A DNA stretch of 64,000 bases from Dermatophagoides farinae. Lineage: Eukaryota; Arthropoda; Arachnida; Sarcoptiformes; Pyroglyphidae. The notes under the pieces were generated by a model that worked only from the letters and a program-made list of their open reading frames with translations, ran no database searches and was not told where the DNA came from. Of this stretch, positions 1 to 12,300 are shown one piece after another. The number at the start of each line of letters is the position of its first letter. The first letter of the stretch is position 1. The stretch covers positions 2,542,001 to 2,606,000 of the forward strand of contig NC_134682.1 of NCBI RefSeq assembly GCF_024713945.1, given 5' to 3'. A program made the position numbers and the translations under genes.

Positions 1-2703
1 GACATGGGTATCGACGTTATATATTGAAAGTGTATAAAAGAGGAAATTGAAATTTGATTCCAATGGGAAATTTGATAAAAATCCTACAATAATTTGTTAC
101 AAGCAAGCATGGTTATTTGTATGGACAAAATCAAATCCGGAAATGTATTCATTTTCTATATATTTCTCTCTCTCTCTCTCTTTATGATAAACATCGAATA
201 GCTGTGTTTGTTTGCTATGTGTTATCAATTCGATTCGATTCATCAACATTACATTGCCCTTCTCTTTCACAACAGTAACGAATTGAATTTCATTCGACAG
301 TGATTTCAAGTCAAAAAATAATGATGATGAACTCGATGTCAATGGCAAGAGGTTTATTGATGAAGATAATAATAATGATGATGACGAAATGGTATCATCA
401 ACATCAATATATTCAATGGATGGATAAATTGCAATTGACAGAAAAAAAGAAACTGAACTAAATTCAAGTCAAATTGACAATGTCAAGTTAAATAACACAG
501 ACACATTGTACGTTACGACGATATGCGAATTGTTCCATTCACATCCAACAAAATCGAATGCAATCTGCTCATAGTGCGTGCGTGTCATAGGCCTTAATAT
601 TAGAAACGAAAGGTTTGGAACAATGGATCACTTTTTTTTCATTCATTCATTTTCTTTTATAATGGGGAACGAGAAAAAAAATTCATGATAAACACAGAAA
701 AAAAGGCCATAATATTCAGTCGGTGATTATGTTACAATTTTGTTGATCATGGGTCACGAAAAAGTAAAGTGTGAAATAAAAAGGCAAAAAAAAAACATTG
801 CAAAATCTAATGACGATCCAAACAAGAAAAAAAACACATTCACAATCAAATCGAAATTAATTTAATGATGAAATAAAAACAAAAAAAAAACCAGACAGAA
901 GAATCTGTTGTCTGTAGTTGTTTTGATTACACATTCATGCATTCATTCGTTCAAATAAAACAATACAATCAATTAAAAAGAAATACTCAATCACTTGAAT
1001 AATTGATTTATAGGCTGTTGTGGGATATGAATGATATGTGCACTGAAAGTCAAAATTAAAAAAAAATCTGATTAGTAAATAAAATGAATATGATAAATGA
1101 TTGAAAATTTCATTGGTGGAGAGAAAAATCCAGAAAAAAAATGTTTGATCAATCGATCAAAAAAGAAAGAAAAATTTTCAGGAATAGCAACAGTATAAAC
1201 ACACACCTTGGGTGCTATATTGTGAAATTTTATTTTATTTCGATATTTCGATATTTATTTTCATCAAGCAAAACACAAACACACACCCACACACACTACA
1301 TTGTGATCATCCTTGATTATCATAAAAAAAGAAAAGAAAATTAAAATTCAATTCAATCAATCCATCAATGGATGATCCGAGACAAAATGACCACGACTAC
1401 CAAACATCATTGATCATCTTAGAATGGCAAAAAAAAATAAAAAGAGGAAAAAAATCATTATTTAAGAAGGGAAAAAATTGTTTGCCCATAAAAAGTTATC
1501 ATATATATATAATATTCATAATAAGAACATGGACACGGATTTTTTTTCGATTTGACCCATTCCAAAAATGTTTATGTTCACAAAACGTAATGACTAGAAA
1601 AAAAATCAATGATGATCACATATAAAAAAGCCCAAAAAAGTTTTTTTTTGTTTGTTTGAAATGGAACATTCATGCAAAAATGACCTTATTATTATCATTA
1701 TCTTTGTTTCGTTTTTTTTGTGTGTGTGTGAATAAATAAAAACTTTACACACATAAAATTGTGGCTATTGTGGTTTTGTAAAAATGATTATTTGTGGGGA
1801 AAGGAACGCATGGAATAGACACAAAACAGAAGTGGAAATTTTAATTTTTTTTTGTACTTTTTCTAATCACAAAAAAAGTAGGCGTGTTTGCAATGTATTT
1901 TTTTAAAAAGGAAAATTTCAATTGAAAATGCTTCAACTGGGTGATATTGTTTGGTACCGGCGTTTGTTGTTTCTAGACGGTTTTTATTTTCGGCAGAAAA
2001 AAAAAATCTATTAATTGAATTTCAAGTACAGTTATTTTTTGGGTTAACTAAATTTAGATCAACATGTCATTTATGAACGAACAACAATATTTCGTATGTT
2101 TAAAAAAAAAGATTCTATTTTTCGAATCTTTTTTTTTTATAAAAATGTTCGACAATTAATCAGATTTAACAGTATATCATTGAGGACCCGAATTTTCGGT
2201 AAATAAAAATTCAAACATCAAACAGATCATCCGACTGTTAATATTTCTTCATTGAATGGAAAAAATGATTTTGCTTATGATGATTGAATGACATTGATCA
2301 TTATGATTATCATTATCACAAGGTATGATGTTTTCATTTTTTTTATCATTGATTTACTAAAACAAAAATAGCTTTATATTGAAATCTAAATGACAATTTT
2401 GTTTATATTTCTTTTTAATAGGATCTTATTCATCATAAAAATAATGATGATGTTTTCCATGAAATCTTATCTCGAATAATGCTCGTAATTGATCAAACAA
2501 ATGGATAACGACCTAAATTTAAAAGAATGAATTGGGAGGCAACAACTAATCATCAAAAAAAAAAAGAAAAATTGGTTCATGTTATCATTCTTTCCATTTA
2601 AAATGTTCGTTAAGGATGCAAAATCAAATCGTTTCACAAACCACACAATCATTTTTTGTGTGTGTGTGTATGTCATTATCATCAATTTAATAAAAAAACT
2701 TAC
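1..2703. other. Left-edge non-coding stretch, probably MOB3 intron
   Basis: AT-rich DNA with homopolymer A/T runs, a short CT repeat near 165-181 and GT tracts near 1720 and 2657. The donor of the MOB3 exon at 2704 reads into this stretch on the minus strand, and I could not find the next MOB3 exon here. It is therefore probably intron, with the rest of MOB3 beyond the left edge. A minus-strand open stretch at about 97-470 is noted under rejected items. Confidence 0.45.
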
Positions 2704-2821
2704 CTTGTGGTAGTTTAACAACCTCACGAAGATTAATGCCCGAATTTAGACTAGCTATCGCTTGTTTATGTAATGAATATCGTAATGTTCCGGGTTCGAA
2801 TTTTTTCTTTGGTCGAAATGT
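2704..2821 (-). CDS. MOB3: MOB3-type MOB kinase activator, one internal exon (partial gene)
   Basis: The exon encodes 39 residues from [11 protein letters not shown] to VVKLPQ plus one base of the next codon. This is the conserved N-terminal segment of MOB3/phocein-family adaptors, where vertebrate and fly proteins read TFRPK(R/K)xFxxGTxRxxLHKxAxASLxSG then a VxLPxGE motif. On the minus strand a CAG acceptor precedes the first codon at 2821 and a consensus AAG|GTAAGT donor follows at 2704, leaving phase 1. MOB proteins are non-catalytic adaptors of NDR/LATS-type kinases; MOB3 is the divergent subgroup and may not bind these kinases. The start exon should lie at higher coordinates (2822-5700) and the zinc-binding MOB core beyond the left edge. 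I found neither. The assignment to MOB3 rather than MOB1/2/4 rests on this single exon. Confidence 0.85.
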
Positions 2822-5720
2822 CTGCGTTTTGTTTTTGTTGTTTAGATTGGTTAGTCGATGCATCACATAATACAAACAATATGAATGAAGATGAGAAACA
2901 AAAAAAAATTCCAATCATTAAACCAGATATATAGTGGCATCATTTATTGAGAAAAAAAAGAATGAATAAATAATCGATTAGTTGATTGATTAAATTCGGA
3001 TATAATAAGAAAACAACATTTGTTGTTGTAATCGATCAATAATATCAAAAAAAAAAAAAAAAAAAAATTAAAAAGAAATCAAAATAATGATTAATTCTAG
3101 CCTTAAAGCAATATATTTGAGTTTAAAATAAATAAATTTTAAAATATGATTGATAATGATATGATAATAAAAAATAGCAAACAAAACAAAAAGAATTCTC
3201 ATATCATTCAAGAATATTCATTTCGTTCCTACATTTTTATTATTGCCTACTTTTTTCGATTTACTAAAAAAATCAACAAAGGAAGACATTGATGCCATTG
3301 TGTTGTTGTTTGGATATAATATTTGATCGTTGGCTATGTTCAAATGTCAATATCAATTGTAAGTTAAAAATAACGCCACAACAGCAGCTGTGATAATTTA
3401 TGGTATTTGTAATTATTTTAAACACAAAATAAAAATTAAGATTTCTGTTCCAAATTGGAACAAAACAAACACAATGCACACAAACAGCAGGTATGTATAT
3501 TATCTTGACAAATTGGTCGTAAATTTTAGATTTTATTCTATTTTTTACTTCTTGCTGATAATTGATGTCACCAAAAAAAAAGACAATCAAAACAAGTAGA
3601 CACCAAATAAAAAGATGACAATCTCGAAATAAAAATCAACGTGTTGACATTATTAACGACAATGAGATTTTTATTATTATTATTTCGTTTGTCGTTAAAT
3701 TCGATGATATTTGCTGCCAAACAACGGAAGACACAAATATAAAGTAGAAAGATTTCAACAAATGAAAGCCAAAAAAAAATGGAAGATTCAAGCCAAAAAA
3801 AAACAAAACTGTCAAACTTTGAGATAGTTGTTAATGACGATGATGATGAATAATAAAGGATTGACACATACACACAGGAGATATAATAATGTAGATGATG
3901 ATGATGAATAAAAATATTTCAAGGTAAAATTTACAAAACACAGAAAATAGTTTCGAAAATCTTCGAATGAAATCCAATATTCACATCATTCGAATCCGAT
4001 TTCCACCCAACAATCAGTACTTATTAGTAAGATACAACACATACAAATATGACAAACTTTTTTCATTCGTCCAATTAGTTGAACGGAAATTGACACATTT
4101 CATTGATTTGTGATGATGGTGTTGATAGTTTTATGAAATATTTTTTCTATTACCAATCAATCAATCATTAGTTAATGATAAACATTGATGACAAACACAG
4201 AGTAGTATCGATCGATTAAATTGACATCATATCAATTGTTTCAATTAGCGAGGATAAGTGTTGGTGGTGGAATTATTTGTATTCGAGAATATTTAAAACA
4301 TTTGGAGATAATGTTTTTTGAATGAATTTTATTATTTCAATTTTTGTTGTTTGTTGCTTGATTTGAGTTTTTTTTATATATATTTATTTGATGATGAGTG
4401 AGAGTGGTAGTAACACGCTTTCAAATGAAATGAAGACACGATAGATGGATGAATGGGGAAATTTTTTTTTTCTTTTTTGGAAACAAAAAAAAATCAAATG
4501 CAATGGCAATGTTGTTGTTGTTGTTGTTGTTGTTGTTATTGCTATGCTGCTAGTTATTCTACAATTTTTCTCTCCCTCTCTCTCTCTCTCACACACACAA
4601 TGAAAAAATTGCATCTATAGTAGTGGTGTATAAATGTAAAAAATTGAAATGAAAAAAAAAAAACAGAAAACTAAAACTAAATGATGATGATGAAATGGAA
4701 TGGAATGGAATATAATTAATTTTAAAATCATCTCTATTCAAATGAACACAAGAATAAAGAATGTAACAGGTGTGAAGATTTTATTTTTTTATTTTTTTGT
4801 TTGCAATTAAAAATTTATACCAATTTATGCCATGTCTATCCAATACACAATGACAAACATATCGAAAAATGGAAAGAAATAATTTTGATTTTTCGTTTCC
4901 AACAATTTCATTTAATTAATTATTCAATAATTTTTTTTTGATTGATCACTTGAATCCATTTGTTGAATTAAATATCGATAATCGATTGACAATGGTTTCC
5001 GGTGGCAGAAATAAAATAAAAAAAAAGATTTCAAATCTAAACTAGATTTGAAATTTTGCCTCGGTTCATTCGTTTTAGACAATCATTGACATGTATTTTG
5101 CCAATGTCCATATGTTTCAGTTATATTATTTTTTTTTTTTTTTTTTTTTTTGATGATAATTGATTTATATTTTGTAAATGGAAATGATTTCATTAAATTG
5201 GAAAAATTTTATTCAAAAATCTTTGGACAAAAAAAAGAGAAAAAATTTACTTTGAAAAAAAAAATTCGATCCCACCATTTCGATCCAACCACAGATTTTT
5301 TTTATTTAGTTTCTTTATCAAAAAAGATCGATAGAGTAGATTTAGACGACGGTGTTGAAATTTGTTTGCCTGTTTTTAACACATTCCAATTCATCATCGA
5401 ATATATTCATTGATCATCATCATCAATTGGATAAATGTTTATTTATATTAATATTAATATGAATGAATACTGAACGTAAACATTGAACGATTATGAAATG
5501 AAATATAAATTTATCATTTCATAATCATCGTCTGGTCATAATAAATGGTACAAAACGCAATATTCTGTTCCAGAATCTGGTCTTTCACAATCAGTTCAAA
5601 TCTTCAAGCTCAAATTTATTTATTCAAAACTGAAAGTGCCTTGTATTAAAATCAAATTCCCCATCTCAATCATCTGTATATAGAACCGAATTTTTTTTTT
5701 CGGTCCGCTACACCAATTCG
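2822..5720. other. Intergenic/5' region between MOB3 exon and LEDGF-like gene
   Basis: Repeat-rich AT DNA with no supported exon. It holds a 21-base A run near 3047-3067, a GTT tract near 4511-4536, CT and CA runs near 4570-4600, and a 22-base T run at 5129-5150. The first MOB3 exon and the promoters of MOB3 (-) and the LEDGF-like gene (+) must be in or near it, since the two genes point away from each other. Confidence 0.5.
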
Positions 5721-5741
5721 AACTGGTGGTGACCACCGGTT
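5721..5741. promoter_or_regulatory. Near-perfect palindrome upstream of LEDGF-like gene
   Basis: Two 10-base arms, AACTGGTGGT and ACCACCGGTT, are separated by one G and pair at 9 of 10 positions. They lie about 190 bases before the LEDGF-like start codon, in a locally GC-richer stretch. Each arm ends in an AACYGGT-like core, which resembles Grainyhead-type sites. A regulatory role is inference only; it could also be a chance hairpin. Confidence 0.25.
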
Positions 5742-5927
5742 CCAAAGAAAAAAACGTTTCATACATTGACACTATACCTCTACTCTCTCTTTGGTCTACT
5801 GTTGGTTTGGTTCTCGGTTTGAGTGTGTTTCAGTTTGGTTTAGGGATCCTAAGTGTTGTTGTTTTTTCTCTAGTGGCAACTGCAAAAAAAAACATCTAGC
5901 ACCAACAAAATACGATACAAGAATAGG

Positions 5928-7996
5928 ATGCCACCAAAACCCATACGCAATTATTCTGTAGGCGATCTTGTATTTGCCAAAATTAAAGGATATCCACCTT
6001 GGCCGGCTCGGGTAAATGATGAAATTTTTTTTATTAATTTTTAAAATTTTAAAACATTACTTACTCATTGATTGTAGATTGAAGAAGATTTTCCCATCGG
6101 TTATAAACCATATCCTGGACGTTATCCAGTCTTCTTTTTTGGTACATATGAGCTGTGAGTTTTTCATTTTTTGTTTTGGTTCAAATTTTTTTAAATTTCA
6201 ATTTTTTATTTCAAAACTAGTGCTGTTGTATCGGCCAAAGATATCTATCCGTATCAACAATATAAACATCAGTTAGGCATTCCACGTAAGATGAAAAATT
6301 TTAATGAAGGACTTGAAGAAATTGAAAAACATCCAAATTTAACAATGAATTCTGAAGAAATGTTACGTTTACGCGATGAACGTGAATTATCTGGACATAA
6401 TAATTATGATGATGAAAGTGATGTATCATTTAAGAAATCTGATGATGACGATTCGGCTAGTTTCGATGATGATGATGATGATGATGATAAAAGTATTTCT
6501 AACGATGATGAAGAAGATTATAGTCGCAAATTATCCAAATCGAAGAATGATGGCAAGAAAAATCGATCGTCATCAAATCGAAAACAGAAAAATGTTCAGA
6601 GCGATGAAGATTCCAATGATGATGAATTTGATCGTGAAAAATCTGTAAAAAATCGTAATAGAAAAAATATCAAAAAGAATTCATCATCTTCATCGAATAA
6701 TAATAATAATAATCATGGCAAAAAAGTGGAGAAAAAAAATTCCGGTAAATTTAATCGTTCATCATTTATGCTTGACAATGACAATGATTATGATAATGAT
6801 GAAAACAATGTGAAAAATCAAAAAAAGAAACCAAATATCGGTAAAAAACGTAAAATAATTAAACATTCAGATAGCGAAGTAGAAATTTCCGATATCGATG
6901 ATGATGATGATAATGAAAATGACAATAATAGCAAAGCCAATGATATTGATTCACCAAAAGATAATGATGATGAACATCATTCTAAAAAGAAGAAAAATAA
7001 ACGATTAAAAATTTCGTCATCATCATCGTCTTCATCGTCGTTTTCGGATGTTGAAGATTCAAAAATAAAATCTGAAAAAAGACGACTCACCATTCATGAT
7101 GATAGTGATTCGAATGATTCAAAGTCAAAAGAAAATGCCCACAATAATAATAATAACAACAACAACAACAGCAATAATAACGATGATGATGATGATGATA
7201 TGATACAAACACCGAAGAATTCGACAATGACCGAAACAATTGAAGATGTAATGAAATTGAAACAAAAATTACAAGATGAAAAATTGACACAAAAATTGGA
7301 AGAAAAAGAACGAGAAAAAGAGCGACGAAAACGTGAGAAAATGGAACGTAAACGTTTGGAACGGTTACAGAAGGCGAAAAATCGTAACCAAGAAGATTCG
7401 AATCGAATGATCAATGAAATGTTAGCGACAATCGATTCGAATATTAAGTTAAGCCTATCTAAAACAAATGCTAATATTGATAAATGTCTAGAAACAATGG
7501 ACAGTATCGATGATGTAAAAATGAAAATTACATCGAAAAATGTATCAAATTTTGGCGATAATCTTAAGGAATTGATTTCATCATTGAAAAAATGTCGAAA
7601 ATATAAACCCGAAGAACGTGTACGACAAAAAGCTGATCATTTTCTTAATAAATTAAAAGAATTATTCAGTTCAACCGAATCTCATGTAAGTATTTTTTTT
7701 TCTTTATCAAAATTCCAACCAATTTAATTATCCATTTCGAATTATCCGAATATTAGAGCTCTCAAGAATTTCGAACCATTTCTGATTCTGGTAATGTTGA
7801 TTCAAAAACGAATGATTCAATGCCATCAACAACAACGACAACCATCGACGAACAATTGGCACCAGAACAACGGAACGAAGAAACCATGATAGATCGAAAA
7901 TCATCCAAAAATGAAACAGAAAATAGTAAACTTTCGGCAACAATTGAACAGCTTGAATCAAAACTACAACCAATCACCGACGAAATGGAAAGCTAA
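5928..7996 (+). CDS. PSIP1/HDGFL2: LEDGF/HRP2-like chromatin protein (PWWP + integrase-binding domain)
   Basis: Four exons, 5928-6011, 6078-6154, 6221-7685 and 7757-7996, join in frame to 621 aa. Residues about 10-75 form a PWWP domain with the signature PPWPAR, a domain that reads methylated H3K36 in nucleosomes. A long charged middle follows, with Asp/Glu, Lys, Ser and Asn tracts, then a KE-rich helix (about 400-440). A region at about 447-540 matches the integrase-binding domain of LEDGF/p75 and HRP2 ([14 protein letters not shown] against the family's LKKIRRFK segment). This domain docks transcription and elongation factors through their IBD-binding motifs. Vertebrates have two such genes (PSIP1, HDGFL2); fly has one (Jasper). 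Orthology within the pair is not decidable here. The start was chosen because it opens directly into the PWWP domain. The protein is expected to be nuclear. Confidence 0.9.
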
Positions 7997-8381
7997 ATAA
8001 ATCGAATCAACAAGTTACACACACACTCTTGATTTAAACAAATATGCACATTCTTCTTCACAATAGAATTCAAATTCATCACACATTATATAACCATTTC
8101 CCATTCATTTTGTCTGATACAGATCATTTTTTTTGTACTATAGAATTATTATTGATTGATTGAAATTTGTAAAAAAATTCATTTTTTTTCTCATAAACAA
8201 ACAAAACAGAAAAAATATAATTTGAATTGCCAGACAAATAAAATTTTTTTCATCAAACACAAAAAAAAATTAATTAAAAAAAGAAATTACAATAATAACC
8301 GATTCAGTGATCGAGAACATAAAAAAAAACCAAACGAAATGAACAATGAATTTGTTTGTTGAGTATAGTATTATAAGCCAG

Positions 8382-8387
8382 AATAAA
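8382..8387 (+). terminator. Candidate poly(A) signal of LEDGF-like gene
   Basis: AATAAA lies about 390 bases after the stop codon at 7996 and just before the end of the convergent VHL gene. Other AATAAA copies occur at 7996-8001, overlapping the stop, and at 8237-8242. Which one is used cannot be told from sequence. Confidence 0.3.
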
Positions 8388-8427
8388 ACAATTGCACCAT
8401 TTTCATATCCTATTATAGATCACCATC

Positions 8428-9156
8428 CTATTGTAATGGTAGAAATTCTAATAAACATTGACCATTATTGAGGTAGTTTTGTAGATTTTCATAAAGATGT
8501 TTAGGTAAATTGTCGATAATATATGATGGTAATATAGATCTGGATTCACAATTCGATGTTGTTGTTGTTGTTGTTGTAGATGTACGTGATGATAATAATG
8601 ATGATGATGATGATCGATGTAATTGTTCAATTAATGAATATAGACATAATTCTTGTAGACTATGTACACCATTCTTAATGATGACCAATATGAATTCAAA
8701 ATCTTGTTTATGTTGCCGTGGAAATAGTATACGATCGGCTACTTGAAATCGTTTCTGTTCAGAATATTTATCCCATTTATGAAATGCAAGTAAATCACGA
8801 CGATTAGCGACCAATGCATCGAATATGGCTAAATTTTTTCGTTCAATATCTCGAAATATCCATGGATGTGTTACATATGAATCAATAACAAATTTACATC
8901 TTGGATTCAATTTTGAATAAATACGTTCATTGCCATCATAATCGATCCATGTAATATTTACCTTACGATTTGATTGGTTATGTAGAACAATTTTCACTGA
9001 TTGACGACTTTCAATAGATTTTAGTCTCGTATGCACGGTTGATGGTTGTCGATTATGGCCATTTGACATATGAGCAACATTGACAGACAAATTGTCATTC
9101 GTATTATCGTCATTATCATTATTGGATTCTGAATTCATTTTTTCTTGAGCAATCAA
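8428..9156 (-). CDS. VHL: von Hippel-Lindau tumour suppressor (VHL), E3 ligase substrate receptor
   Basis: Intronless ORF of 242 aa. VHL is the substrate receptor of a Cullin-2/Elongin BC ubiquitin ligase that binds hydroxyproline in HIF-alpha, so this is the oxygen-sensing gene. After a 50-residue Asn/Asp-rich head comes the beta domain. Residues W70, Y80, S93, H97 and W99 match human W88, Y98, S111, H115 and W117, which line the hydroxyproline pocket, with identical spacing. The alpha domain follows with L166 and C170, equivalent to the Elongin C contacts L158 and C162. A Ser/Thr repeat is inserted at about 180-200 before the last helices (DNLPKHLYENLQNYL). Met7 is an alternative start. The gene converges on the LEDGF-like gene and diverges from CARS2, whose start is only 238 bases away, so the two probably share a promoter region. 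Confidence 0.93.
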   Translation of the reverse strand: MIAQEKMNSESNNDNDDNTNDNLSVNVAHMSNGHNRQPSTVHTRLKSIESRQSVKIVLHNQSNRKVNITWIDYDGNERIYSKLNPRCKFVIDSYVTHPWIFRDIERKNLAIFDALVANRRDLLAFHKWDKYSEQKRFQVADRILFPRQHKQDFEFILVIIKNGVHSLQELCLYSLIEQLHRSSSSSLLSSRTSTTTTTTTSNCESRSILPSYIIDNLPKHLYENLQNYLNNGQCLLEFLPLQ

Positions 9157-9394
9157 ACATAGGAGAGAAAATGAAAATCACATCAAATAAAACAATAAAT
9201 TTGTTTTTTTTTTAGCATCGATATTCATACACACACACAGATCAATATCATCGAACGTTTCGATAGTCACGCAAACACATACCCCAAAAAAAAATTGCCG
9301 TTACATTCTTTTTGGATGGTATCCTCAAAAATGATCATGTGATCTGGTTTGATTTTGCGGGATTCTTATTATTCTTGAAATATCAAAGAAAAAA
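9157..9394. promoter_or_regulatory. Short divergent promoter region VHL/CARS2
   Basis: The 238 bases between the two divergent start codons must contain both 5' UTRs and both start sites. The stretch contains a CACACA run at about 9230 and no clear TATA box. The bidirectional-promoter role is inferred from geometry alone. Confidence 0.5.
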
Positions 9395-12300
9395 ATGTGG
9401 ATTCCACGTTCCTGGAGCCGGCTGATTCAAAGAATCGTAGCTGTTCGAGCATCATTAATCGCCAGACAATATCAACTATCGAACACTAGTGGAATCATTG
9501 AATTTGATCAGCTTCAATTACGATCAACATTCAACAAACAGAATCGAATCATTCCGAATGTTGCCTATTTAAATCGTTTGGATCGTCATGATGCTAATCT
9601 TAATCTTTATTGCTGTGGTCCAACTGTTTATGATCATAGTCATCTAGGTCATGCTATCGCCTACATACGTTGTGATCTAATCATTCGAATGTTACAAACA
9701 TACTGTAATGTTAATGTATATTTCGCCATGAACATTACCGATATTGATGATAAAATTATACGAAAATCTCAAGAAATCGGTGTTGATTATCGACAATTAT
9801 CCAATGAATATTATCAATCGTTTGTTGAGGATATGAACTCATTACGTGTGACAACACCGGATTATGTTGGTAAAGTTTTGGATAATATCGATACTATTAG
9901 TGATTATATTCAACGAATCTATGATAAAGGATTCGCTTATATTAGTCCTGAAACGGGTGATATTAATTTTGATTATGAAAAATTTCTACAGAAATATTCT
10001 ATTGAAAATATACCAAATTTTGGTGGTAGTCAAGTGACGATAAAATCTATCGGTAAACGTTCACCAAAAGATTTTGCCTTATGGAAATCATCGAAACCTA
10101 ATGAACCAAAATGGTCATTGAAATTGGCCACTGGCCAACAACAACAACAAGTGATTGCCGGACGTCCAGGTTGGCATGTTGAATGTAGTGCAATATCACA
10201 TTCAATTTTTGGTGATAAAATTGATCTACATTTCGGTGGTTCAGATCTAGTGTTTCCACATCATCATTGTGAATCATGTTGTAGTCATGCATATCTATAT
10301 CAATCGGAAATTAATTCAACAGGTCATCATCATAATCATAATCATCGCGAATTATATTCAAACGTTAATGTTTGGCTTCATTCTGGCCATCTAATTCTTC
10401 GTTCAGAAAAGATGAGTAAATCATTAGGCAATGTTATTTTGATTAAAGACTTTCTTCAAAAATATTCGGCAAACATTCTTCGATTACTATGCATACGAAC
10501 ACATTATCGTGCTGGTAAGTTCATTCTCATTGCAAATAAAATGAAAAATAAATAATCAATATATTTGATGATCACACCTGCCGACAGAATTCTTGGAAAT
10601 TTAATTCAATTTTTTCCCATTATTATCATCGTACCTATCATAAATGGCGACAAATTAGATTTAATTTTATGTTATCCAATTAGATTTTTTGATTCCATTT
10701 CAGTCATATATCTTCGAGTCATTCTGATTCAATTTTTTCGCCTCTTGTCTCAAACATGTGTGTTAAAATAATTTATGATTTTGATCATTTAAAAAAGATT
10801 TACGGATTAGAGGGATTTTCAAATCAATATTTCGAGGTCATCATCATCATCATAATCATCAAGATTGACACATTTGAACATTTAAAAAATGATTGAATCT
10901 TGATTTACTTTCTAACAAAAAAAATGATTCGTCTTTCATTGTAGAATGTTGTAAGATGTTCAACCAACAAAAAAAGAGCCTAGAAGCATCGACATAAATA
11001 TAATTTGTTTATTAGTCCAAACACATCATCATCATAATCATTGAATTCATTCATATTTAGTATGGACAAAAAAAATGGCCACTTATATATTGTATTTGAT
11101 GATGGTGATGTTCAAATAACAAAGTTAAACATATCGCTTAAAATAGATTGATCAATAATGTGGTCATGCCGGGCGGCCGGCCGACCGGCTCGGGTCAAAG
11201 TTGAATCCGGGAGAACTTATTAAAAAAAAAATAATTTCATTTCAAAATATTATGACCATCCATCCTTCATCAATGAAAATGATCAAAACGAAGACGACAT
11301 TGAATTATGGTCAAATTTATTTTTATTTATACTCAGACTTTTTAAAATTCAATTTCAATGAATATGAATGAAAAGGAAAAAAAATTTTCTTTTTTTTTCA
11401 AATTTTTCATTTCAATTATTCCAATTATCTGATAGTTTCGAAAGAAATTGTAAATTAATTTTCCGTTTCACCTGGTCATTCATCTTCATTCATTTCTTGT
11501 ATGATAATGATGATGATATGATTATCAATCGGATATGGTGGTCACATTTTTTTTAGAAAAGAGTGGACACTGAAAAAAAAATTGTCCCAATTAATAACTC
11601 TTTTCATTTTTTTTCTGAAAATTTTTATTTCATTTTAGATAATTTTTTTTTCAATTCCTTCGCTATATTGACCTAATGATTATCATGATAAGTTTCTATG
11701 AAATGATTATGATTCTATTATCTATAGAAAAAAATTCGATTTTATTTCGACCTATGCTGGCCATTGAACCGGACATTATTATTATTATTATTATCGTTTC
11801 ACTTGATTTTTCCCATTTTTTTGTTGATTAATCATTAATCAATAAATGAATCAATCGATCGACATACAAATTAGGATGTTGTTTATTGTCCAAATGAAAT
11901 GATGATGATGATGATAATCATTTGGGTTGAATTTTTTGTTTTGTTTTTTTTTATTGTTGTTTTCATTGATTCTAATGATGTAAAGATGCGAATCAAATTT
12001 GTTTTTGCTTCAGATTGTTTTTTGTTTTTTTTTGTTTGTTTGTTTGAATAACATCGATAAATTGGTTTCACTTAAAATGATGTTTGTACCTAATCTGGTC
12101 TCCATCATTATTATTGTTAATAACTGATGATGATAATGTCGATAATGGTCGAAAAATCGTTAAATATAACAACAACAACAACATTGACCAAATAAATGTT
12201 TGTTTGTTTTGTTTTTTTCTTTTCTTTTCATTTTCTTCTCTACATCATCATCATCATTTTAGATCTATTTTATGCTAATTGTAACCTGTCATAATCTTTT

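Noticed and set aside
97-470. Minus-strand open stretch of about 120 codons
   Set aside because: No ATG or convincing acceptor at its start, no donor at its end, no recognisable motif, and parts are Ser and Arg/Glu repeats. It may be an exon of another gene but cannot be supported.
7087-7414. Two minus-strand ORFs over the LEDGF-like gene
   Set aside because: Antisense of the Asp/Asn and Lys/Glu repeats of a well-supported exon.
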